Shown: one piece after another, positions 36,257 to 45,431 of the stretch
Layout of the letters: each line of letters begins with the position of its first letter
How positions within the stretch are numbered: the stretch's first letter is position 1
From: Lachnospiraceae bacterium
GTDB lineage: Bacteria; Bacillota; Clostridia; Lachnospirales; Lachnospiraceae
DNA: 64,000 nt
Direction of reading: 5' to 3'
Assembly: GCA_017437785.1 (NCBI GenBank)
Contig: JAFRXH010000091.1
Span: forward strand, 1-64,000
Notes under the pieces: generated by a model
Seen by the model: the letters and a program-made list of their open reading frames with translations, nothing else
Databases searched by the model: none
Told to the model about the DNA's origin: nothing
Made by a program: the position numbers and the translations under genes

Positions 36257-37600
36257 CTACATTTTTTTGAGTTCGGAAACAGCCATCGGCAGAGACAGGC
36301 ACAAAGCCAGCACATCCGCGATACTCTGGGTGATCTCCACACCGGTGATCCCTAAGAAACGCGGCAGTATGAGTACCAGCGGTATAAAGAATATCCCGTT
36401 ACGGGCAGAAGAAGATATCGACGCCTTAACGCCTTTTCCTATAGACTGAAGCATCATATTACTTATGACAGTGGCAGCCGAAAGCGGTAATGCGCAGGCC
36501 TGGGCGCGCAGAGCTACCTTTCCGATCTCCACAACGGCATCATCATCCCTGAAAAACCTGATGATCTGGGGTGCAAAGATAAAACAGGCCACACCCGCAC
36601 AGAACATAAAGACCGTCCCCCATTTTACACAGAACCAGAATCCTTTTTTTACACGATCATTCAGTCCGGCCCCGTAATTAAACGAGCATACCGGCTGATA
36701 TCCCTGTCCGAAACCGATAAGCGCGGAACTTAAGCTCATGACAACAGTGGTCACTGTAGACATCGCGGCTATAGCCGCTGCGCCTCCCAGATCTCTTGCC
36801 GCATTATTGAGCAGCATTCCCGATACCGCTGCCAGCCCCTGCCTGAAAAGCGACGGACTTCCGCCGTTTGTGATCTCCCTGATATAGAAAAGATTGATAC
36901 GGATATTCTTAAACCTGATACGGATATTCTCACCCCTGCTGCTGCCGTAGATAAGCACAAAGAAGCTGGTGATCTGTCCCATGATGGTGGCTATAGCCGC
37001 ACCTGATACCCCCATCTTAAAAACCAGTATGAGCAGCGGGTCCAGGATAAGATTCATCACCGCCCCGCACATAAGCCCGGCCATTGCATACATGGCGCTG
37101 CCCTGAAAGCGCAGCTGGTTATTGACCACAAACTGCCCCATCATAAAAGGCGCTCCCAGCATGATGATCCGCATGTAAGCTACGGAATCTGCCATGCCTT
37201 CTTTCGTTGCTCCCATAAAATACGCTAACGGTTCACAAAAGATTATCCCAAGGGCAGCTGCCAGAGCTCCGGTCATCAGAGCCATGGCAAAACCTGTGGA
37301 TGCCATCTCCGATGCTTCTTTGTTCTTACCGGCTCCCATCATACGCGAGATATAATTCCCGGATCCGTGTCCGAAGAAAAATCCCAGCGCCTGTACTATG
37401 GCCATAGCCGGAAAGGCTACGCCCACAGCCGCCGATGCTTCAGTGGATATACGTCCGACAAAGAACTTATCAGCCGCATTATAAATTGCGGTCACCAGCA
37501 TACTTATTATGGTGGGTACTGAGAGTTCGAGGATGAGACGTGGTACCGGTGTCTGAGTAAGTCTTGTTCTTCTGTCGATAGTCTGAGCCTTGTTTCGCAT
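36257..37600 (-). CDS. MATE family efflux protein
   Basis: A 447-residue polytopic transporter with 12 predicted helices in two similar halves (SVPTIISMLVTAIYNAADKFF and a matching repeat later). MATE pumps export drugs or metabolites in exchange for Na+ or H+. Conserved phrases include GHGSGNYISRMMGAG and GFGQGYQPVCSFNYGAG. It is divergent from the DtxR-like regulator at 37765, with 160 bp between, so common regulation is possible but not shown. Confidence 0.93.
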   Translation of the reverse strand: MRNKAQTIDRRTRLTQTPVPRLILELSVPTIISMLVTAIYNAADKFFVGRISTEASAAVGVAFPAMAIVQALGFFFGHGSGNYISRMMGAGKNKEASEMASTGFAMALMTGALAAALGIIFCEPLAYFMGATKEGMADSVAYMRIIMLGAPFMMGQFVVNNQLRFQGSAMYAMAGLMCGAVMNLILDPLLILVFKMGVSGAAIATIMGQITSFFVLIYGSSRGENIRIRFKNIRINLFYIREITNGGSPSLFRQGLAAVSGMLLNNAARDLGGAAAIAAMSTVTTVVMSLSSALIGFGQGYQPVCSFNYGAGLNDRVKKGFWFCVKWGTVFMFCAGVACFIFAPQIIRFFRDDDAVVEIGKVALRAQACALPLSAATVISNMMLQSIGKGVKASISSSARNGIFFIPLVLILPRFLGITGVEITQSIADVLALCLSLPMAVSELKKM

Positions 37601-37717
37601 GGGTCCTATGATAACATAATTATATTATTGTAGCAAATTTTATTTGCATTTTTCTTTGATAAGTGCTAAAATTTTATCTAATACATGTTAGCTGTTTATA
37701 ACAAATGTTTGACTGTC

Positions 37718-37737
37718 GGGGAAACTTCGGTTTTCCC
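37718..37737 (+). promoter_or_regulatory. Leader hairpin with C(UUCG)G tetraloop
   Basis: GGGGAAAC-TTCG-GTTTTCCC forms an 8-bp stem (one G-U pair) capped by an extra-stable UUCG loop, 27 bp before the DtxR-like start codon. No U-run follows, so it is not a standard terminator. Confidence 0.5.
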
Positions 37738-37764
37738 TGCAGGCTATAAAAAGGAGGGGTACAA

Positions 37765-38136
37765 ATGGCTATCAAAGAATCAACCGAATCATCAGAAAAC
37801 TATCTTAAGACAATACTTATCTTAAGCAAACGCCTGCCGGTAGTACGCGGCGTAGATATCGCCAACGAGATGGGTTTCAAAAAATCCAGCGTTTCCATCG
37901 GAATGAAAAACCTGCGTGAAAAGGGACAGATAACCGTTACGGATGCCGGCTACATCTATCTGACCAACAGCGGAAAGAAGATAGCCGAAGCCATTTACGA
38001 ACGCAACCGTTTCATGATAGAGATGCTTATGTCGTGGGGTATATCAAAAGAGATCGCAGAACGCGACGCCTGCCGTATAGAGCATGTCATCAGCCCGGAA
38101 ACATTTGAGGCATTCAAAAAACATTATCACTCATAA
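37765..38136 (+). CDS. DtxR/MntR-like metal-responsive regulator, short form
   Basis: A 123-residue regulator with an N-terminal winged helix (RGVDIANEMGFKKSSVSIGM) and a dimerisation/metal domain, but no SH3-like tail. By eye it resembles DtxR more than MntR: DACRIEHVIS matches the DtxR segment with Cys, Glu and His ligands of the primary site (here Cys103, Glu106, His107). The Met10 ligand is Asn12 in SENYLKTIL, and the ancillary-site His79 and His98 are replaced by Asn and Glu. It may sense Fe2+ or Mn2+ with altered affinity. SD: AAGGAGGGG. Confidence 0.87.
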   Translation: MAIKESTESSENYLKTILILSKRLPVVRGVDIANEMGFKKSSVSIGMKNLREKGQITVTDAGYIYLTNSGKKIAEAIYERNRFMIEMLMSWGISKEIAERDACRIEHVISPETFEAFKKHYHS

Positions 38137-38140
38137 GAAA

Positions 38141-38167
38141 AGGCGGGGGTTTCCCCGCCTTTAATTT
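38141..38167. terminator. Bidirectional terminator
   Basis: AGGCGGGG and CCCCGCCT (38141-38148, 38153-38160) form a perfect 8-bp stem with A-run and T-run flanks. It separates the DtxR-like gene from the convergent TPM gene. Confidence 0.9.
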
Positions 38168-38979
38168 TATGCTCTGTGGCCGCCGCCGCCATGACCGCCG
38201 CCGCCACCGCCGCCGCCTCGGCCGCCACCGCCACCCGATGATGAAGGCGGATCGTAAACCTTGGTAGTATTGGTAAGTATCATATTAGCCCCCAGAAGCT
38301 GGAAGTGCTGGAACAGACCGCTTAAAACCTCCGCATCCTTGGGTTTGCGGGAACGCATCACATAACTGACCATAGCAAAGCTTATCATAAGAGCCAGTAT
38401 TACAGCAAGAAATACATTGGTGATCCACTTCATAGGCTCGGATATCTTGCCGGTATTATAAAAATCAATAATCTGTTTAAAAGTCTGTTCAGCATATCCA
38501 TACCAGTCACGGTCATTATGTCTGGCAACGATATTATACGCATTATCAATTATGGAATCGACCTGCGAATTGGAGATCTTTCTGTCCATCGTGCCATATT
38601 TGTTCAGCCATAACATGCATAATTCATGATCACGATCCTGAAAATAATTATCAAAATCGATAGCAAATATCACACCGTTCTGGTTTCCGTAAACGCTTTG
38701 GTAATAATCATCAGCAGCCCTGTCCGCATCGCCCTCATCTATCACTCCGGGTCCGCTGGTGCTGTAGAAGACCACATTACCATACTCAGCCAGCTCTTTC
38801 ATAAGACCGGCCAGTTCCTTCTCTTCACTGTCGCTTAAGATATCTTCCTCATCATCGATAAGTACTTCATATCCTTCATCGCTTTCATACCATACATACG
38901 CTTCTGCCTTTGACGGGATCGTAAAGATAAGCAAAACAGAAAGCGCCAGACATATTGCAGATAATACTCTAGTACGCAC
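38167..38979 (-). CDS. TPM domain protein with Gly-rich tail
   Basis: A 270-residue protein with a signal peptide (VRTRVLSAICLALSVLLIF, then SKAEA), a TPM domain (residues about 35-185, with LSDSEEKELAGLMKELAEYG, FAIDFDN), one membrane helix (VFLAVILALMISFAMVSYVM) and a C-terminal Gly/His-rich run of about 25 residues, usual in this family. TPM proteins are linked to membrane or photosystem maintenance, but the bacterial role is unclear. GTG at 38977-38979 is the likely start because AGGAGG lies eight bases before it; the frame reaches further up to 39087 without a ribosome site. It overlaps the upstream gene by 11 bases. Confidence 0.86.
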   Translation of the reverse strand: MRTRVLSAICLALSVLLIFTIPSKAEAYVWYESDEGYEVLIDDEEDILSDSEEKELAGLMKELAEYGNVVFYSTSGPGVIDEGDADRAADDYYQSVYGNQNGVIFAIDFDNYFQDRDHELCMLWLNKYGTMDRKISNSQVDSIIDNAYNIVARHNDRDWYGYAEQTFKQIIDFYNTGKISEPMKWITNVFLAVILALMISFAMVSYVMRSRKPKDAEVLSGLFQHFQLLGANMILTNTTKVYDPPSSSGGGGGRGGGGGGGGHGGGGHRA

Positions 38980-40861
38980 TGTCGTTACCTCCTTTCCTGT
39001 TAAGCTGAGGCAGCGGATGTGTGGTGAGCAGGTTATACTCACCCAGAACCAGTATCTGGCAGTAAACAGTTGCCGCCATAAGTGCAAAGGTTCCGCTGTA
39101 ATACCACAGGTCCGAAGGCGGCCTTACCATACTGAGTATCAGCGCATATGCCGATACCACAATCATGCAGATAAAACCTATGGTAAGAGGGCCTTTATTT
39201 CCCCCGCTCTGCGTTTTCTGGGAACTGAGTCCGCTGAAACCGTATATAGTCAGGCCAAACATCGCCAGCACTGCTCCCAGCATTATCAGCTTCATGCCAA
39301 AGGCCGCGATCAGAAAACCTATAATACTGAAGCCTATATGTGCGCCAAAAATGAAGATGATAGGTATCAGCATGATCATGTTCTTTGCGGTCTTTCCGCC
39401 TTCGGTATGCTTCTTGACCTGGGTCTTTCTGTATTCAGCTGCATTATACTTACTCAGATATCCCTTATCGTCAAGTCTCTGGTCACGCTTTTTAACCTTG
39501 CCTATCGTGATATTGAGCATCAATACACTGATCAAGGATATGACCATAGAAACCGTTAAGGTATTTGTAGGCGTCATTGCCGGCATAAATGCAAGCACAA
39601 TGTATATGATAACGGCAAGTATACCTGCTACCATAAGGAACTTCTTATTATCCACCGGCAGGTCGCTGACTATCTTGCCTGTCTGGCCGTTGACGACCGC
39701 ATATGCCACACGGTCATTTTTACGGTACGAAAGAAACCATACCGGTAAAAACGCCAGATAAGGCGCTCCGGGATCCAGGCGCGGGCTGATCCTCGACTTC
39801 TGCGTGCTGTCTATGGAAATTCCGGGGAAGCAGCGCCCGCTCTTTACATTATTAAAGATCTGATCCTGTACGAAACTGCCGGCATCGGATACATAAACCT
39901 GATTGGAAACATCCTGCATATCCGCATAATAACCCGCCATGTAGTTTTCGTTGAAATCGATCATCGAATGTGCGTCAAAAGGTGCTATCCCCTCACTGAA
40001 ATGATCATCAAAGGACGAAGACGCATCATAAGACAATCCCCTGTAATAGCTGTCAACATTGGCGATGCACCTGTAATGCTCCGTATAAACATAATTACCG
40101 CGGCGGTAGCTCTTGGTTCCCTTAAGATTCACCTCGCCGCTCATGCTCATATCATATATCCAGTAGGGCATATAGATACCCCTGAATTTCTCCAGCGCCT
40201 GCTCATCCTTAAACTCCTTGGGTGTAAAGAATGATCTGCCGACGAATTTCTTGTATGATTCCTTACACGCATTTTTATCTATACGGAAAGGCAGGATCTT
40301 CTTGGGCTGCGGCATCTTGGCCATACGCGACTGCAGCATTAAACTGGATCCGCAATAGCTGCAGAAGCCGTTCACGGATTCTTCGGTAGAATATATACTG
40401 CCCCCGCACTGCGGACAGGTATATGCTATGACATCAAAGCTTTCGGGCTCCGGCATAGCCTGCTGTGCAAACGCGCCCTGAAACGCCGCCTGCGGCTGGG
40501 CCTGCTGCCCCGGTTGTGCCGCAAAAGCTCCTGCTGCCATCGCCGCTCCGCTCTGAGGCTGCGCATAAGCTCCCTGAGGCGGCATCTGCCCCGGCTGCGG
40601 CATCTGCCCCGACTGGTCCCATCCCTGCTGCACTGCAGACTGGGGCTGCATCTGAGGCTGCTGTCCGTATACAGCCGTAGCATCGCCTGCTATCCCTTCT
40701 TCGACAGGCGGAGCTGTCTGCGCATTATAATGCGCTTCTTCTGCCGCTTTTCCCGCTGCTACCTGTGCCGGCGAAAATACGCCTTCACAGAACGGGCATT
40801 TCAGCATCTGTGTCGCAATGTCAAATGTCAGTTCTCCTCCGCAATTAGGACACGGATTCAT
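38969..40861 (-). CDS. Zinc-ribbon membrane protein
   Basis: A 630-residue protein. Residues 1-25 form a TFIIB-type zinc ribbon (CPNCGGEL ... CPFCEGVF). A Pro/Gln/Ala-rich linker of about 85 residues follows, then a second zinc ribbon (YTCPQCGGSIYSTEESVNGF with CSYCG), a soluble conserved domain (RGIYMPYWIYDM) and six to seven membrane helices in the last third. It is co-transcribed and overlaps with the TPM gene, suggesting they work together at the membrane. The low-complexity linker is the most variable-looking part. Confidence 0.87.
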   Translation of the reverse strand: MNPCPNCGGELTFDIATQMLKCPFCEGVFSPAQVAAGKAAEEAHYNAQTAPPVEEGIAGDATAVYGQQPQMQPQSAVQQGWDQSGQMPQPGQMPPQGAYAQPQSGAAMAAGAFAAQPGQQAQPQAAFQGAFAQQAMPEPESFDVIAYTCPQCGGSIYSTEESVNGFCSYCGSSLMLQSRMAKMPQPKKILPFRIDKNACKESYKKFVGRSFFTPKEFKDEQALEKFRGIYMPYWIYDMSMSGEVNLKGTKSYRRGNYVYTEHYRCIANVDSYYRGLSYDASSSFDDHFSEGIAPFDAHSMIDFNENYMAGYYADMQDVSNQVYVSDAGSFVQDQIFNNVKSGRCFPGISIDSTQKSRISPRLDPGAPYLAFLPVWFLSYRKNDRVAYAVVNGQTGKIVSDLPVDNKKFLMVAGILAVIIYIVLAFMPAMTPTNTLTVSMVISLISVLMLNITIGKVKKRDQRLDDKGYLSKYNAAEYRKTQVKKHTEGGKTAKNMIMLIPIIFIFGAHIGFSIIGFLIAAFGMKLIMLGAVLAMFGLTIYGFSGLSSQKTQSGGNKGPLTIGFICMIVVSAYALILSMVRPPSDLWYYSGTFALMAATVYCQILVLGEYNLLTTHPLPQLNRKGGNDSAY

Positions 40862-40905
40862 TCATTCACCCCCCTTTCGTTCTTTATCAGCTAAAACCTT
40901 TGATC

Positions 40906-41892
40906 TTACAGCAGGTGCCCCCTTAATTCCTCTGCACTCTTTGCCGAAAGATACGCGGGTGCTATATCAAATACGGTCTTGCAGCCGCTTGCACCTTCCT
41001 TTGAAAGTCTGTAAGCTGCTCTTGCATATGCTGTAAGTACCGAACCCGTAAACTCGGGATTGGAATCCAGCTTAAGATTATATTCGATGATATGCTTATG
41101 CTCTTTGTCATTACCGGTAACACCGCTTCTTATAACAAATCCCCCGTGAGGAAGACCTGCATGATCACGCTTAAGTTCCTCTTCACTGATAAAATGTACG
41201 GTCGTATCGTAATCAGCAAAGTAATTGGGCATCTCCTTGATCTCTTTTTCTATCCTTGCCTTATCAGCGCCTTCTTCTGCTACAACATAGCAGTCACGAA
41301 GGTGCATCTGCCTTGCGGTAAATTCAGGGTTTGATCCGCTGCGTACTTCTTCTACCGCGCTCTCGATAGGAACGGTATACTGACGTGCATCCTTAACGCC
41401 CTCTATACGGCGGATGGCGTCGGAATGTCCCTGGCTGACGCCGCGTCCCCAGAACGTGTAATGCTTGCCTTCGGGAAGCACCGCATCACTCACCATACGC
41501 AGCAGCGAAAACATACCGGGATCCCAGCCCACCGATATCACAGCCACTTTGCCGCCCTTCTTTGCAGCTGCATCAACATTGGCAAAATGCTCTCCTATAC
41601 GGGCATGTGTATCAAAACTGTCTATCACATTAAAGAACTCTGCATACTTCGGAGTCTGCACAGGCAGATCGGTCGCGGATCCGCCGCCCATCACCAGTAC
41701 GTCTATCTTATCTTTCCAGTCAAGTATCTCACTTTCAGATACCACGGGAACGCCGGGTGTCTTAATGCTGACGCTTGCGGGATCCCTGCGGGTAAATACT
41801 GCTGCCAGTTCAAGATCGTCATTCTGCTTAATGGCGCTCTCAACTCCGCGTGAGAGATTACCGTAACCTAAAATACCTATTTTGATCGACAT
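40906..41892 (-). CDS. ddh: meso-Diaminopimelate D-dehydrogenase
   Basis: A 328-residue NADP-dependent enzyme that makes meso-diaminopimelate from tetrahydrodipicolinate in one step, for lysine and peptidoglycan. The Rossmann start IGILGYGNLSRGVESAI, the VFTRRDPAS segment, and the conserved SVGWDPGMFSLLR and GRGVSQGHSDAIRR motifs are clear. Length is normal. It follows the thioesterase with no gap and has its own strong ribosome site (AAGGAGG). Confidence 0.97.
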   Translation of the reverse strand: MSIKIGILGYGNLSRGVESAIKQNDDLELAAVFTRRDPASVSIKTPGVPVVSESEILDWKDKIDVLVMGGGSATDLPVQTPKYAEFFNVIDSFDTHARIGEHFANVDAAAKKGGKVAVISVGWDPGMFSLLRMVSDAVLPEGKHYTFWGRGVSQGHSDAIRRIEGVKDARQYTVPIESAVEEVRSGSNPEFTARQMHLRDCYVVAEEGADKARIEKEIKEMPNYFADYDTTVHFISEEELKRDHAGLPHGGFVIRSGVTGNDKEHKHIIEYNLKLDSNPEFTGSVLTAYARAAYRLSKEGASGCKTVFDIAPAYLSAKSAEELRGHLL

Positions 41893-42654
41893 TTATTTGT
41901 CCTCCTTAATATTTTCAAATTTCATTCTGGCGCAAACGGCTGCTTTACCGTTTTCTTTCATTACCAGCACTCTGCCGCTCAATGCGTCTTCATCCTGCCT
42001 GCAGACCGTAAGCTCTTCATCATAAAAGCACTGTTCCCTGTAATTGATCTCCATATCAACAAGTCTGTGATGATCATGGAAATCCAGTTCATACGCATCT
42101 ATAAGAAGCGGCACATAACGCAGATTATTCATATGCCTGTTATTATCCAGATCGGAATACCTTACCTTGTGCTTATATACCTCTTTAGCACCGTCTGTCT
42201 GATAAGCGATCTTGGTAAAAGGCGGCGTAACGTTCATGCGCTCCATTGCCAGCACCGGATCGTAACCTATGCGTTCAAGCCTTGCGATACGTCCGCTCTG
42301 AAGATCCACAAGACAGCTTTCCAGCCGCCCGCGCGCCATAAGTATCCCGCGCTTTCTGATCTCTATGGCATGATAGATCGTAAATGAATGCTTTGTAGCC
42401 TCTATCCAGCATTCAATATCCAGCGGCGCATCATATATGGCTTTCTCAAAGAGCTGCATGCGGTATTTGGTATATACCCAGGCCACACCGTATTTCTCAT
42501 GTACCTTGTCATTTCCCCAGTCAAAGCGGTGCATGTAGCTTGCCGCAGCATCCTGAAAATAGCTTAAATAGCCATACATCCCTATCCGGCCATCGGCATC
42601 CGCTTCCCTGAATTCCTGTACCTTTTTTTCCTGATAAAGGAAACGCTCCTCCAT
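41893..42654 (-). CDS. Acyl-ACP thioesterase
   Basis: A 253-residue double hot-dog thioesterase that releases free fatty acids from acyl carrier protein. Features are the N-terminal substrate-site region (GRIGMYGYLSYFQDAAASYM), WIEATKHSFTIYHAIEIRKR, and the second-half catalytic motif DLDNNRHMNNLRY (N-x-H-x-x-N). It overlaps the upstream aldolase gene by one base and abuts ddh. The physiological product could be free fatty acids for membrane adaptation. Confidence 0.93.
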   Translation of the reverse strand: MEERFLYQEKKVQEFREADADGRIGMYGYLSYFQDAAASYMHRFDWGNDKVHEKYGVAWVYTKYRMQLFEKAIYDAPLDIECWIEATKHSFTIYHAIEIRKRGILMARGRLESCLVDLQSGRIARLERIGYDPVLAMERMNVTPPFTKIAYQTDGAKEVYKHKVRYSDLDNNRHMNNLRYVPLLIDAYELDFHDHHRLVDMEINYREQCFYDEELTVCRQDEDALSGRVLVMKENGKAAVCARMKFENIKEDK

Positions 42655-43631
42655 CAGTCCATACCCAGCAGCTCAGTATAGAACTGAGAGTAATCCTTAC
42701 GTTTTTCTTTTGTAAAAGCTATAGCAGAACGGGGATGCTGGTTAAGGAGTCCCGTAAAAAAATACTGCATATCATACCCCCAAACCGCTCCTGCCTCACG
42801 AACCTCCGGCATGTATTTATCAATAAACTGTATCACCGGATACAGATTATACTTAGGATTACGTAAGAAGCCCAAAAGATGCTCCATAAAGCAATTGCCG
42901 GCACCTCTGCCCATTCCGTTATAGGTTGCATCCAGCCAGTTTACGCCGTCACCTACCGCTTCGATGGTATTTGCGAAAGCAAGCTGCTGGTTATTATGAG
43001 CATGCATACCCAGCTGCTTATTGTACTTGGTTGCAAATTCACCGTACAGATCCGCGATACGCGCGATCTGCTCGGGGAAGAGCGATCCGAAGCTGTCTAC
43101 TATATAAATGACATCCACAGGTGACTGCCCCAGCATATCAAGAGCCACCTTTATATCACCTTCCTGTGCATTTGATATCGCCATGATGTTGGCGCTCACC
43201 TCATAGCCCTTGCGCTTTGCATCCTCTATCATATCAACCGCAGTGGGGATCTGATGGATATAAGTAGCCACACGTATCAGATCCAGCGGACTGTTCGCCT
43301 TGTCAACGATATCAGTCTTATAATCACAGCGTCCGACATCTGCCATTGCTGCAAGTTTAAGTCCGGTATCCTTATTCTCACCTATAACATTGAAGATATC
43401 TTCGTCATTGGTGAACTTCCACTTACCGAACTTGTTCACATCGAACATCTCTTTGGAACACTTATAACCCAGCTCCATATAATCAACGCCGGCCTTGATA
43501 TTAGTCATATACAGAGCTTTGACAAACTCGTCGGTAAAATAAAAATCATTCACCAGACCGCCGTCACGCATCGTGGCATCCACTACGCGTATCGCTTCCC
43601 TGTAACCCAAAAGCTTCGATAACTCTTTCAT
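42654..43631 (-). CDS. HMGL-like aldolase domain protein
   Basis: A 325-residue protein of the DRE-TIM metallolyase superfamily, similar in type to 4-hydroxy-2-oxovalerate aldolase but lacking its C-terminal domain. The N-terminal signature is VVDATMRDGGLVNDF and the metal-binding His pair is in QLGMHAHNNQQLAF. Asp in DSFGSLFPEQ is also conserved. The substrate is not clear. ATG 43629-43631 is chosen for its ribosome site GGAGGG; a longer frame begins at 43775. It is the first gene of a three-gene operon with the thioesterase and ddh. Confidence 0.88.
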   Translation of the reverse strand: MKELSKLLGYREAIRVVDATMRDGGLVNDFYFTDEFVKALYMTNIKAGVDYMELGYKCSKEMFDVNKFGKWKFTNDEDIFNVIGENKDTGLKLAAMADVGRCDYKTDIVDKANSPLDLIRVATYIHQIPTAVDMIEDAKRKGYEVSANIMAISNAQEGDIKVALDMLGQSPVDVIYIVDSFGSLFPEQIARIADLYGEFATKYNKQLGMHAHNNQQLAFANTIEAVGDGVNWLDATYNGMGRGAGNCFMEHLLGFLRNPKYNLYPVIQFIDKYMPEVREAGAVWGYDMQYFFTGLLNQHPRSAIAFTKEKRKDYSQFYTELLGMD

Positions 43632-43771
43632 TAATGAAACCCTCCGTTTCCGATAATTTACCGATGTATAGTCTATCACAAAAAGCCCGTATGTACAATA
43701 AAATATCGGCAGAATAAATACGCGGCACAGCGCAGGATCCCAGCTAAAAAACCGGCATAAAACAGTCACGC

Positions 43772-44521
43772 TCACTTCTTCCGGGCCAGTGTGGCATAGT
43801 ATCCGGGTACCCCGCGCTTCTTAAGTTCACCGTCACCGTTTGTATCTTCATATATATCAAGGAGCTCAAACCCGGCTCTTAACTGACCGCCGATCTGCTC
43901 TTCTATGGTATGCGAAAACTGTATACCGTGATCTTCTTTCTTTAAAAGCTCCATCTGGTCGGGGTTGATCAACGGATCAAACGGAAGGTGCTGCGTGATC
44001 CTTGTTTCGTCCTCCCAGAACAGATAGTTAATCCCGTTCTGAAATCCTGCCATCATCAAACCGCCGTGCTTTAACACCCTTGCACATTCAAACCACAAAG
44101 GCTCCACATCCCTTATATAGTGATTTGATACAGGATGAACGATCAGATCAAAACTCATATCCGGAAACGGCAAAGGCTTAGCCATATCAGCATGTACAAT
44201 CTCTATTTCATAGCCTTCACGCTTTGAAACCATCCGTTCGCTTTCCAGCTGTATTTTTGAATAATCAAGCACCGTGCATTTAGCCCCAAGCGCGGAAAGT
44301 ACCGGCATCTGCTGAGCCCCGCCGGCAGCAAGTCCCAGCACTTTACATCCCTTAAGATCAGGAAACCATTGCTTTGGCACACATCTCGTCGGCGTCAGGG
44401 AAATATTCCATTCGCCTTTAAGCGCATATTCATATTCCTCATGCGTAATGGGCATCCCCCATTCCCAGCCTTCCGCTATCCAGCGGTCGATAGTCTGCGC
44501 GTTAATATCAGTATAATCCAT
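43772..44521 (-). CDS. SAM-dependent methyltransferase
   Basis: A 249-residue class I methyltransferase. Motif I is CKVLGLAAGGAQQMPVLSALG, the acidic residue after strand 2 is in CTVLDYSKIQ, and motif IV is SFDLIVHPVSNHYI. The N-terminal region (NAQTIDRWIAEGWEWG) and ARVLKHGGLMMAG are typical of UbiE-like small-molecule methyltransferases in Firmicutes. The target is unknown. Confidence 0.9.
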   Translation of the reverse strand: MDYTDINAQTIDRWIAEGWEWGMPITHEEYEYALKGEWNISLTPTRCVPKQWFPDLKGCKVLGLAAGGAQQMPVLSALGAKCTVLDYSKIQLESERMVSKREGYEIEIVHADMAKPLPFPDMSFDLIVHPVSNHYIRDVEPLWFECARVLKHGGLMMAGFQNGINYLFWEDETRITQHLPFDPLINPDQMELLKKEDHGIQFSHTIEEQIGGQLRAGFELLDIYEDTNGDGELKKRGVPGYYATLARKK

Positions 44522-44724
44522 GTTAAGCTCCTCTTTACCGGTAAATTATCTTTACAAGCCGATAACTGTAAAACGCCTTAAGATCGGTTACTATTCGGGG
44601 CTTGCAGAATCTTTTCCCTGATAATAAAATAAATATATTCTCCCTTCACAAGAGAGAGCACCCGGCTAAAACAGGCCGGAGCATCCGATAACATACCTAT
44701 CCCTTTATCAAGGAGACCATACAC

Positions 44725-45402
44725 ATGCCCGGTAAGATCTACGAAACCCTGACCATAGCTTTCTTCAGCCTCTTTTCGGGAAAGCTGAAAAACAAACTCA
44801 TAGACGAGCAATATGAATTCAACAAAAAAGCCTGGGAAAAACTAAACGGCAACGGCAGTTTCGTTGAATACCAGCCGAACCTGACCACGATGCGTTACGG
44901 TCATGCCGGCCCCATCGGCCGCAAACTCTTCTTTCACGGAAAGCATCTCACTGCAGCAAACAATACCTGTGAAGTGATAAGTGTATATAATGCCCTGCAC
45001 GCATTCGGCAAGGACCGCAGTCTTCCCGATCTGATAAAGGAGTTTTCAAAAAAGGGGATATGTGCAAACGGGTGTTTTGGCACTTCCCCGAAGGCCCTTA
45101 AACGTTTTTTTGACAGGGAAGGGTACAAAACCGAACTGCTGGTAGGCAAAGACTTAAGTGACGAAGCTCTCAGTGCATGGGAAAAAGAATATGATGTCTT
45201 TCTCCTCACTTCCTTCAACCGCGGCTATAACCCTTTCCATATGGTACACACCATGTGCATCAGCCACGAAAAAGACGGTTTCATACGTCACAACGACTAT
45301 CGTCCGCGTACCCCTTTAAAAAGCCTTAAGGAGGGGGTATATGGATATAATGAAGGGGAGTCACGTCCTATATGCCTTTTGGCGGTAAAACCCGCTCCTT
45401 AA
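44725..45402 (+). CDS. C39-like papain-fold protein of unknown role
   Basis: A 225-residue protein whose middle resembles peptidase C39-type or transglutaminase-like folds: a Cys in AANNTCEVISVYNAL (Cys82), then His172/His175 in PFHMVHTMCISHEKDGFIRH and Asn190/Asp191 in RHND, in the order Cys-His-Asn/Asp. The Gln expected before the Cys is absent, so activity is uncertain. No signal peptide or bacteriocin-exporter domain is present; a short hydrophobic run near residue 10 (LTIAFFSLFSG) is weak. It stands alone with its own ribosome site (AAGGAG) and a terminator-like hairpin after it. Confidence 0.75.
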   Translation: MPGKIYETLTIAFFSLFSGKLKNKLIDEQYEFNKKAWEKLNGNGSFVEYQPNLTTMRYGHAGPIGRKLFFHGKHLTAANNTCEVISVYNALHAFGKDRSLPDLIKEFSKKGICANGCFGTSPKALKRFFDREGYKTELLVGKDLSDEALSAWEKEYDVFLLTSFNRGYNPFHMVHTMCISHEKDGFIRHNDYRPRTPLKSLKEGVYGYNEGESRPICLLAVKPAP

Positions 45403-45431
45403 GCTTTATATCACAATATTACTTATATCAG

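Noticed and set aside
38170..38240. Gly-rich end of the TPM protein taken for a frameshift
   Set aside because: Gly/His/Ser-rich tails are usual for TPM proteins and the frame ends cleanly at the terminator.
38980..39087. Longer N-terminus of the TPM protein
   Set aside because: It would destroy the signal peptide and overlaps the upstream gene by over 100 bases; AGGAGG marks the GTG at 38979.
44578..44811. A 77-codon open frame on the minus strand across the start of the C39-like gene
   Set aside because: It is antisense to the better-supported gene and has no ribosome site or family resemblance.
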